A DNA stretch of 7,630 nt, from assembly GCA_017745015.1 (NCBI GenBank), contig JAGIAF010000056.1, positions 1-7,630 on the forward strand. The letters run 5' to 3'. This DNA comes from Bdellovibrio sp. Lineage in GTDB: Bacteria; Bdellovibrionota; Bdellovibrionia; Bdellovibrionales; Bdellovibrionaceae. Positions 1-5,662 of the stretch are shown here, piece by piece (position 1 is the first letter of the stretch; each line of letters starts with the position of its first letter). The notes under the pieces are model-generated. The model was given only the letters and a program-made list of their open reading frames with translations. It did not search any database and was not told where the DNA came from. The position numbers were made by a program, and so were the translations under genes.

Positions 1-8
1 GGTCCATA

Positions 9-506
9 ATGAAGGGACTATTATTTGTCCTTCTCACTCTACCTACATGGAGCTTTGCCGTTTCTCGCGTTGGCGGAGGCAAAGTTCGAAGTCTCAATTC
101 AGGATTTGAACTCAACGTGCAAAGTCCCTTTATGGTGGCTACGTTAGAAAAAGAATCGGTTCGCTGCCTTGGGCCTGATGCGATCACCGTCAACAACGGC
201 ACATTGATCTCGTTGAATCAGTATTTTGAAATCACAGAGTTCAATAATGAATTTGAGAATGTGAATTCGTTAGATAAAGAGCAACTCATTCACCGTTTCC
301 AAGACAGTGGATGGTCAGAGCAGAGCTCTTCGATGTCCTGTGCATTGTCCATGCGCTATGAACAAGATGGCGCCGTGGCCTACTTCATAACCTGGGGCAA
401 AGGCAAAGGTCTTGCGATCAAAGGGACCGACACAAGCGACACGGTCAAGATGATCGAGAATGCGCTGAAGACACTTCAAGTACCGACGGGCTGCGAATGG
501 AGATAG
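9..506 (+). CDS. Small exported protein of unknown function, upstream partner of a TIGR02147 gene
   Basis: This gene encodes 165 residues, and I do not recognise a named family. It opens with a clear Sec signal peptide: Lys at residue 3, a hydrophobic core, and a likely cleavage after the S-F-A at residues 15-17. The mature protein is about 148 residues. It has a Gly-rich start (VGGGK), mixed polar sequence, no further membrane segment, and three cysteines (in VRCLG, SMSCAL and the C-terminal GCEWR). It is therefore probably periplasmic or released. The last 10 bases overlap the start of the next gene, which implies co-transcription and probably translational coupling. The start is fixed by the signal peptide. 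The window begins only 8 bases upstream, so the promoter and ribosome binding site cannot be judged. The gene is very likely real and its function is unknown. Confidence 0.8.
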   Translation: MKGLLFVLLTLPTWSFAVSRVGGGKVRSLNSGFELNVQSPFMVATLEKESVRCLGPDAITVNNGTLISLNQYFEITEFNNEFENVNSLDKEQLIHRFQDSGWSEQSSSMSCALSMRYEQDGAVAYFITWGKGKGLAIKGTDTSDTVKMIENALKTLQVPTGCEWR

Positions 507-1366
507 TCTTGGAGTCCACACAAATAATCAAACCAAACATCAAATATCCAGAGATCGCGCGATACACTTGTTATCGCGCTTTTTTGCGTGATTTCTTTGA
601 GTATAAAAAATCTTTGCGTGCGGGATTCTCTTATCGTCAGTTCGCAGGACTGGTTGGGCTTAAAAGTCCCAACTATCTGCAGTTGGTGATTCAAGAAAAA
701 CGCAACCTTACAGAGACCACGGGTCGGCGTCTCGCTGAAGCATTGAAACTTTCTGTAAAAGAAGTGAACTACTTTGAAGCTTTGATTCGCCTGCAGAATG
801 CAGTGACTGACGACGACAAGATTAAGGCGCATAAAAATGTGCATGGTTGTCTAAAAAAGCTTCTTGCTCAATTTGTAACCGAAGAAGCCTATGAAATTTT
901 AGGCAAATGGTACTACCTCTTGATTCGCGAGATGGTGCAGCTTTCTGACTTTGAACCAAGCGGAGAATACATCTCTTCACGTTTGCAGAGCATAGTTTCA
1001 ACAGATGAGGCAGAACGCGCTCTGAAGTTTTTAATCACCAGTGGTTATATAAAATTGGAAGCTGGAAAGTATATTCAAAGCGAACCAGTATTAGATACGG
1101 GCGTTGACATCTTCAATCATGATTTCATGCAGGAATATCACGCCCAGGTTTTAAAATCCTGGGCAGCGAATATTGAAAAACTTGGCTATAAGAATCAGGA
1201 GCTGGGTCTTTTGAATATTCCGGTTCCAAAAAGTAAACTGCCTGAGCTGCAAGAAAAGATCCGTCAGTTTCAAGATGAAATCATGGGATGGGCGCAGAAT
1301 CAAAAAGACTGCGACGATCTGGTTCAACTAGGAACCTACTTAATGCACTTTCAAAAGCAGAGTTAA
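497..1366 (+). CDS. TIGR02147 family protein (DUF4423-like), putative helix-turn-helix regulator
   Basis: The product is 289 residues, the usual size for TIGR02147 proteins, a paralogous family known from Fibrobacter and abundant in Bdellovibrio-type genomes. The N-terminal YRAFLRDFF stretch (about 26-34) is typical. Residues 45-85 look like an XRE-type helix-turn-helix (RQFAGLVGLKSPNYLQ, then RRLAEALKL). After a linker comes the family-like WYYLLIREMV (138-147). Residues 158-195 resemble a winged-helix segment, and a helical C-terminus follows. There is no signal peptide, so it is cytoplasmic. Family function is not established; DNA binding is inferred. It overlaps the preceding exported-protein gene by 10 bases. 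A TTG at 509 is an in-frame alternative start: it sits 6 bases after GGAG (499-502), a better ribosome binding site than the ATG at 497 has. That would leave a 2-base gap instead of an overlap and remove four residues. Confidence 0.85.
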   Translation: MEIVLESTQIIKPNIKYPEIARYTCYRAFLRDFFEYKKSLRAGFSYRQFAGLVGLKSPNYLQLVIQEKRNLTETTGRRLAEALKLSVKEVNYFEALIRLQNAVTDDDKIKAHKNVHGCLKKLLAQFVTEEAYEILGKWYYLLIREMVQLSDFEPSGEYISSRLQSIVSTDEAERALKFLITSGYIKLEAGKYIQSEPVLDTGVDIFNHDFMQEYHAQVLKSWAANIEKLGYKNQELGLLNIPVPKSKLPELQEKIRQFQDEIMGWAQNQKDCDDLVQLGTYLMHFQKQS

Positions 1367-1379
1367 GACCTCCGACTAA

Positions 1380-1412
1380 CGCTGGTAGTTGCCACGTCGG
1401 TTGCTACTAGCG
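1380..1412. repeat. Intergenic hairpin followed by an A tract
   Basis: CGCTGGTAG (1380-1388) can pair with CTACTAGCG (1404-1412). This gives a 9-bp stem with one G-T wobble around a 15-base loop. Flanking GAC (1374-1376) and GTC (1412-1414) may extend it if the stem shifts slightly. It starts 13 bases after the TIGR02147 stop codon, where a transcription end is expected. However, it is followed on the plus strand by eight A (1417-1424) and not by T, so it is not a canonical intrinsic terminator for that gene. The rest of the 1367-1587 gap holds a probable promoter near 1550 and nothing else I can support. Confidence 0.45.
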
Positions 1413-1549
1413 TCGCAAAAAAAAGCAGGCACCTTTTGGTTATGACGGTCTCTTTTTGTCTCGCAAAATAAGAGCGAGTAGTTTTTTCAATACATCTGCC
1501 GAATAATATCTTGATCATTTCATGTCTGTTTTTCTGAGTAAGCCTTCTG

Positions 1550-1555
1550 TATAAC
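1550..1555 (+). promoter_or_regulatory. Probable -10 element of the promoter for the 1588 gene
   Basis: TATAAC matches the sigma70 -10 consensus at five of six positions. It would place the transcript start near 1562, leaving a leader of about 26 bases that contains the GGAG ribosome binding site. The -35 region is poor: around 1526-1532 there is only a T-rich stretch. This is a moderate guess based on position and the -10 match alone. Confidence 0.35.
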
Positions 1556-1577
1556 GGCGCCATCAACAAAAACAAAT

Positions 1578-1581
1578 GGAG
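1578..1581 (+). promoter_or_regulatory. Ribosome binding site that selects the 1588 start
   Basis: GGAG lies 6 bases before the ATG at 1588. It overlaps the in-frame ATG at 1576 and so cannot serve that upstream start. It is the reason for annotating the protein from 1588. Confidence 0.65.
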
Positions 1582-1587
1582 ATCGAT

Positions 1588-1950
1588 ATGATCAAATTCG
1601 CCGTTATTATTTCTGCTGTTCTAATGTCTGTTGTAGCCAACGCTAAGTCTGTAAAATGTGAAGCTGCTGTAAATGAAGAGCTTCAATACCGTTCTGAAGC
1701 TGAAGGCTTTGACGTTGAGGGCATCTCTGCTGTGTCAAAAAAAGAAGCGCAAGCCCTGCTTAAGAGCGCACGTAAAGACCAATCCACAGAGCAAGAAAGA
1801 GCTCTAGCGATTGAGTTCTCTAACCAAGCTAATAAAGAATTCTACGTTGTACAGTGGAACGCTCAAAGCAACTTCGGCACGACAGTAACAGTTGTTGATA
1901 CAATCAACTGCGAAATCAAAGCCGAAATCATCCACGACTCCCAAGAATAG
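1588..1950 (+). CDS. Small exported protein of unknown function
   Basis: This gene encodes 120 residues from the ATG at 1588. An in-frame ATG at 1576 would add MEID, but it overlaps the GGAG ribosome binding site, and the signal peptide reads better starting at MIKF. The signal peptide runs to an A-N-A cleavage site at residues 17-19. The mature protein is about 101 residues, hydrophilic and mixed in charge, with Lys/Glu-rich helical sequence in the middle. It has two cysteines (VKCEA near its start and INCEI near its end) that could form one disulfide in the periplasm. I recognise no family. The gene has its own probable promoter, so it need not belong to the preceding pair. It converges on the minus-strand barrel gene across a palindromic element. 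Confidence 0.72.
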   Translation: MIKFAVIISAVLMSVVANAKSVKCEAAVNEELQYRSEAEGFDVEGISAVSKKEAQALLKSARKDQSTEQERALAIEFSNQANKEFYVVQWNAQSNFGTTVTVVDTINCEIKAEIIHDSQE

Positions 1951-1964
1951 CCCAGAACCAAGGT

Positions 1965-2081
1965 TGGTCAAAAGCTGCAAGATGCAAGGCGGAGGACATT
2001 CGCTGCCACGTAGGCGTACTCCAAGTACGCCGAAGAGCAAGTGAATGCCCGACAACGCAGTCAGATGGTAGGTTTTCACCA
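1965..2081. repeat. Intergenic palindromic element between convergent genes
   Basis: This 117-base stretch has nested inverted repeats. The core is a perfect 8-bp stem with a 3-base loop, GGCGTACT-CCA-AGTACGCC (2013-2031). Outside it, GGACATTCGCT (1994-2004) pairs with AGTGAATGCCC (2040-2050), with one mismatch and one wobble. The outermost arms TGGTCAAAA (1965-1973) and TTTTCACCA (2073-2081) pair with one mismatch. There is no open frame with coding character. From memory, the layout (CAAG-rich left flank, GTACGCC core, ACAACGCAG and TTTTCA right flank) resembles dispersed extragenic repeats in several proteobacterial genomes; this is unchecked. It fills almost the whole 136-base gap between convergent genes, so ending transcription from both sides is a reasonable inferred role. 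Confidence 0.7.
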
Positions 2082-2086
2082 GCCGT

Positions 2087-3235
2087 CTAGTAATCTACGG
2101 CGACGCCAGCAGAGATGATGTTTGACGAGAAGTCGATATCGTCGCTGAAAGATTTTAAGTAGCGATAGTCAAGAATGACCCAAAGATTTGCGATGCCGTA
2201 TTCGTTTCTCAAAGTGAATGCGGTGTCGTGGCTCATGGCTCCGACATTCAGGAGCAAACCGCCGCCGCCGTAGGCTGCTGGTGTTCCTACAGCATTTGTC
2301 GAATTGCCATCATCACGATACTCAACCATTCCAATGTACGATCCACCGCCCACAACATAAGGTGCGACGATTTGGCGATCCGCGAATTGGAAGCGGTAAG
2401 AAAGACCTGCATTCAATGGGATGGCAGCAATCGTGTATTGCTCTGGAGCTACATCACCCGCCTGAGGAGCCCCCCCGTTTGGTGCAGATTTAGTGAAACG
2501 ACCACTTCCAGATGCCGTCATCAATCCCAATCCGAGCTGAATAGCAAAGTTACGGTGGTTTTCAAAAGGCTTCCACTCGTAATCAAAACTCAAGTAAGGA
2601 ACTGTGGGGCCGTCGTACATCATTTCAAAATTAGTCACGCCGTCAGATGATGTGATAATGGGAGCATCCATCGCACCGATACGAACGTTGCCCGAAGTCG
2701 TGTAACCTTTTGGTTCTGTCGTACGGTAAACGTAAGTTCCGTCTTTTTCGATACGCAAAAGACCTTGGGCTGCTTGCGGATGGCGAATGTACTCGACTCC
2801 CCCGCGCGCCGTTTTACGAACCACTTCACTAGGTTCATGAATATCAGCGGCCTTCACCTCAACAGGAGCTTCCTCAACGGGAATATCCATTGGTGGAGGT
2901 GCTGGAATTTCTGCCTGTTGCTCGTCTGGCAAAATCAGATCTTCTTCAGGAATGGCTTTTTCAGCTTGTTGCTTATTCAAGTCGACCGTGTTGTTTTCAA
3001 CAGGTGCTTGCGGAGCGGGTGCCGGAGTCGCGGCTGGCGGCTTTGCACTTTGTTTGATTTCATCTTCGATCTTAAGAACGTCGTCCAACTCTTGATCGAC
3101 TGGATCTTTTGCCGAGGAATCAAATTCGCTCTCTTGAACAAATGGAGGCTCTTGCGGTGCAGATTCTTGAGCGTAGGCGCGATGAAACATCATCACGGCA
3201 AGCAAAGTAACCAGAGTTATCCACAAAGATTTCAT
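2087..3235 (-). CDS. Predicted outer-membrane beta-barrel protein with Pro/Glu-rich periplasmic region
   Basis: The product is 382 residues. A Sec signal peptide is followed by a likely cleavage after A-Y-A at residues 20-22. Residues 23 to about 135 are low-complexity, rich in Pro, Glu, Ala and Gln, with runs such as PAATPAPAPQAP and IPAPPPMDIPVEE. This looks like an extended periplasmic linker. From about residue 150 to the end the sequence alternates polar and hydrophobic residues, with Gly/aromatic-rich strands (LSFDYEWKPF, NAGLSYRFQF, GVAVDY at the C-terminus) typical of a small outer-membrane barrel of perhaps eight strands. It ends in Tyr, acceptable for a barrel assembly signal. The start overlaps the stop of the upstream CFI-box gene as ATGA, and GAGAGG (3242-3247) lies about 6 bases upstream. 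The two are therefore almost certainly co-transcribed and coupled. I cannot name a specific family; function as a porin, anchor or partner of the CFI-box protein is inference. Confidence 0.8.
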   Translation of the reverse strand: MKSLWITLVTLLAVMMFHRAYAQESAPQEPPFVQESEFDSSAKDPVDQELDDVLKIEDEIKQSAKPPAATPAPAPQAPVENNTVDLNKQQAEKAIPEEDLILPDEQQAEIPAPPPMDIPVEEAPVEVKAADIHEPSEVVRKTARGGVEYIRHPQAAQGLLRIEKDGTYVYRTTEPKGYTTSGNVRIGAMDAPIITSSDGVTNFEMMYDGPTVPYLSFDYEWKPFENHRNFAIQLGLGLMTASGSGRFTKSAPNGGAPQAGDVAPEQYTIAAIPLNAGLSYRFQFADRQIVAPYVVGGGSYIGMVEYRDDGNSTNAVGTPAAYGGGGLLLNVGAMSHDTAFTLRNEYGIANLWVILDYRYLKSFSDDIDFSSNIISAGVAVDY

Positions 3236-4578
3236 AGCTCGCCTCTCACTTTACGACCCAGAACTAAGCGGCGGTAAAGTTCAATCATAGAAAGAACTGA
3301 CAAAGATAGAATGATCAAAGTTGTCCAGAATCCAAATAAAACGCTCATGCGAGCAAAAAATAGAAGCGGCCACAAAGCGCCGCGAACAAATGTTTTCGCC
3401 GTTTCGCTTTGAGAGATCATCGCCGCATATTTAGGACTGTAGTGATAATAAGCTTTTACAAACTTTTTACCCCAACTGAATGGTAACAAGTATTGATTGC
3501 GGAACTCACGGAAGCTTTGAACTTCCGGTGCCATATCGCTGCCGAAAGCTGCTGTGGCGATGAAGCAGTGTTTGTCATCCAGAAGTCCTGCTACCGGCTC
3601 TGGCGTAGCACATAGAGTTGCAAATTGTTCCGGTGTTGTGAAGGTGCTTACTGGAGTATAAAGAGAAATAATACCAGTGACATCTCGATTTGCCATGACC
3701 ATGCAATAGGTGACGTCATTGGTAAGATCACTGATGACTTGATCAAGAACCGGTGGACTGACCAACGTGCTAAAGTTCATTTGGAATGACGGCGAGGTAT
3801 TCGAGATTCTTTTGATGGTGTCTTCGTCTGATTCGGCACCTTGCTTTTCTTCATAGAAGAAAGACAACCCATTAAAATTGATAGAATTCGGGCCCGCTGG
3901 CCAGCCTTTTGAAATCGTCAAATCAGGAACGACTTTACTATCACCCGGCTTAGCAATAAAATTACAAAAGCCACCATTGGGATCGGTAGAAGATTGATTT
4001 GGACAATCCGAGTAGGAAGAATTGGCTGAGGTATCTACATACTGAGTAGTAACTTTGATGGTAAAAGGAGCCCCACCCGTCGTACCCGTGGTCACAATCA
4101 TATCGGCATTATTGATCGCTTGAGAGCAATCGGAAGACCCAGTAGCCGCGTTACAAATCGCCGACCACGTTGTCGTGAAGGTAACAGTACCTCCCGCGGA
4201 TGCCGCAGTAGAGTTCCCATTTACAGAGTTATCATCAAACTTTACTTTGAGATCGCCCGCATTAAGAGCTGTATCCGTAGTTAAAACAATTGCTACCTGT
4301 AGATTCGGATACGCGTTGTTCTGATTACAAGCGACGAACGGGAGTGTCCCTCCGTCAGCAATACTCAAGGCATTGCAGCTGTTACAAGTATGAATGTTAT
4401 CAGCTTCGTTCGCCGCACACTCTCCTGCAAAACCACCATACATGATCGGCTTCGTAACCGTCGTCGTATCGAGACTCGAAGCTCCAGTGATTCCATAATA
4501 AGTTAGTGTTGCAGATGCCACCCCCGGTGCCATCAGAAACAAACTTGCTAGTAACGAGGAAAACTTCGATAGACGCAT
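3232..4578 (-). CDS. Exported cysteine-rich protein with C-terminal CFI-box and membrane anchor
   Basis: The product is 448 residues. A signal peptide ends near A-S-A (residues 21-23). Residues 24-330 form a Thr/Ser/Asn/Gly-rich exported domain with ten cysteines (54, 65, 68, 84, 142, 151, 192, 205, 292, 323), suggesting disulfides. Residues 338-385 match the CFI-box-CTERM pattern closely: CFIATAAFGS, then SFREFRNQYLLP, then YYHYSPKYA. A hydrophobic membrane segment follows (about 401-431), then a basic tail with RR and GRKVR. The signal peptide, ectodomain, conserved box, membrane segment and basic tail together resemble proteins sorted or processed at the C-terminus. No processing enzyme for this box is known to me. 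The gene is first in an operon and its stop overlaps the barrel gene by four bases. It has no strong ribosome binding site, only AGAAG next to the ATG. The CFI-box call is confident; the biological role is unknown. Confidence 0.82.
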   Translation of the reverse strand: MRLSKFSSLLASLFLMAPGVASATLTYYGITGASSLDTTTVTKPIMYGGFAGECAANEADNIHTCNSCNALSIADGGTLPFVACNQNNAYPNLQVAIVLTTDTALNAGDLKVKFDDNSVNGNSTAASAGGTVTFTTTWSAICNAATGSSDCSQAINNADMIVTTGTTGGAPFTIKVTTQYVDTSANSSYSDCPNQSSTDPNGGFCNFIAKPGDSKVVPDLTISKGWPAGPNSINFNGLSFFYEEKQGAESDEDTIKRISNTSPSFQMNFSTLVSPPVLDQVISDLTNDVTYCMVMANRDVTGIISLYTPVSTFTTPEQFATLCATPEPVAGLLDDKHCFIATAAFGSDMAPEVQSFREFRNQYLLPFSWGKKFVKAYYHYSPKYAAMISQSETAKTFVRGALWPLLFFARMSVLFGFWTTLIILSLSVLSMIELYRRLVLGRKVRGEL

Positions 4579-4584
4579 ACTTCT

Positions 4585-4613
4585 ATCGAACCACCGGACG
4601 GGCCATTAGTCAA
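4585..4613 (-). promoter_or_regulatory. Possible promoter for the CFI-box operon
   Basis: Read on the minus strand, TTGACT (4608-4613) matches the -35 consensus at five of six positions. TTCGAT (4585-4590) stands 17 bases downstream as a weak -10, with three of six matching. The transcript would then begin at or next to the ATG at 4578, giving a leaderless or nearly leaderless message, which fits the poor ribosome binding site. The -10 is weak, so read-through from asd remains possible. Confidence 0.25.
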
Positions 4614-4626
4614 AAAAACTAGCCCG
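4599..4626. repeat. Hairpin in the gap between asd and the CFI-box gene
   Basis: CGGGC (4599-4603) pairs with GCCCG (4622-4626), and TAGT (4607-4610) pairs with ACTA (4618-4621). The stem has 9 bp with a 3-base bulge (CAT) and an A-rich loop on the plus strand. In the minus-strand transcript the loop is U-rich and no U run follows the stem, so it is not a standard terminator for asd. It contains the possible -35 at 4608-4613 and could act in attenuation or as an operator. Confidence 0.4.
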
Positions 4627-4648
4627 ACCCGACCTTGGTTGAGACTAT

Positions 4649-5662
4649 TTAAACACTATGGAAGATTTGTTCAGCGATTTGGATACCGTTAAGGGCTGCC
4701 CCTTTGCGGATATTGTCAGAAACGACCCACATCAACCACATCTTAGGGTCTTCAGGATCCCTATGAATACGGCCAACGTACACAGGATCTTTTCCGGAAA
4801 CATCGCGAGCTAAAGGATACTCACTCTTTTTAGGATCGTCTTGAACGATGATGCCCTCAAAGTCTGCCAATGCTTTCGTAATCTGTTCACGTGTCACTTC
4901 TTTTTTAAGTGTGACCCAAACAGACTCACTGTGGGCATTCAAAGCTGGAATACGCACTGCGAACGCAGATACTTTCAGCTGGGGTTGATTCAAAATCTTG
5001 CGGGTTTCTTTCATGATTTTGACTTCTTCGCTGCTGTAGCCTTGATCATTGAAAGAACCAATTTGCGGAATGCAATTGAACAAAATCTGATGCGGGAACG
5101 TTTTCGGCTCGTGCTTATCTTTTGAAGCTTGAGTCGTTTGTTCCATCAACTCATCATGGCCACCTTGACCAGCACCACTCACTGCTTGGTATGTGCTAAC
5201 ACGCACTTCTTCCAAGCCGAATTGTTCCAATAGCGGCTTCAACGCCACCACCAACTGAATCGTTGAACAGTTGGGATTGGCGATAACTTGCGGTTTTGAA
5301 TCTTTATTAACAAGATAGCCGTTCACTTCCGGAACAACTAGCGCTGTGGCGGGATCCATGCGAAAGGCTGCGGAATTATCCACGGCAAAAGCACCTGCTT
5401 GAACAGCTTTAGGAGCCCACTCTAACGAAATGTCATCGCCAGAAGAAAAGAACACAAGATCAAGACCGTCAAAGCAACCGTCTTTCAATACTTGGCACGC
5501 CCAAGCTTGACCTTGAAGTTCAATTTTTTTACCGAGGGAATTTTCAGAGGCGAAAGGGCGCAGCTCCTCAATAGGGAACTCGCGCTCTTCAAGAAGTTTC
5601 ATGAATGTTTGGCCGACCATGCCGGTCGCGCCAACAACACCGACTTTAAGTTTTCTTTTCAT
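4649..5662 (-). CDS. asd: Aspartate-semialdehyde dehydrogenase
   Basis: The enzyme converts L-aspartyl-4-phosphate to L-aspartate 4-semialdehyde with NADPH. This is the branch-point step toward lysine and diaminopimelate, methionine and threonine, in the cytoplasm. From the ATG at 5662 the protein has 337 residues, the normal length. The NADP-binding loop GATGMVG is at 11-17. The catalytic Cys132 lies in NPNCS, SGAGQGG is at 162-168, and the active-site His244 lies in AHSES. The short, Gly-loop-first architecture fits the branch that includes the Bacillus-type enzymes. The frame is open upstream to 5731, but that extension is a lysine run read from the glutamate tract of pssA in another frame, so the 5662 start is preferred. 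It overlaps the pssA end by 17 bases, and a purine-rich stretch precedes the start, so translational coupling is likely. Confidence 0.95.
   Translation of the reverse strand: MKRKLKVGVVGATGMVGQTFMKLLEEREFPIEELRPFASENSLGKKIELQGQAWACQVLKDGCFDGLDLVFFSSGDDISLEWAPKAVQAGAFAVDNSAAFRMDPATALVVPEVNGYLVNKDSKPQVIANPNCSTIQLVVALKPLLEQFGLEEVRVSTYQAVSGAGQGGHDELMEQTTQASKDKHEPKTFPHQILFNCIPQIGSFNDQGYSSEEVKIMKETRKILNQPQLKVSAFAVRIPALNAHSESVWVTLKKEVTREQITKALADFEGIIVQDDPKKSEYPLARDVSGKDPVYVGRIHRDPEDPKMWLMWVVSDNIRKGAALNGIQIAEQIFHSV

Noticed and set aside
476..844. Minus-strand frame opposite the TIGR02147 gene
   Set aside because: It is antisense to a family-level match, with no signal or domain of its own.
1363..1575. 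Minus-strand 70-residue frame in the gap after the TIGR02147 gene
   Set aside because: Composition is random-looking and rich in Arg and Thr, it covers the hairpin and the likely promoter, and no ribosome binding site is seen.
2228..2650. Plus-strand open frames inside the barrel gene
   Set aside because: They are antisense to a convincing signal-peptide barrel gene, have no protein-like composition, and lack a ribosome binding site.
2765..3277. Plus-strand 170-residue open frame opposite the Pro-rich linker
   Set aside because: It is a by-product of the low-complexity, proline-rich coding on the other strand, which leaves few stop codons, and it spans the junction of two real genes.
4599..4626. 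Intrinsic terminator of asd
   Set aside because: The T run lies in the loop of the hairpin and not after the stem in the minus-strand transcript, so it does not have the standard form.
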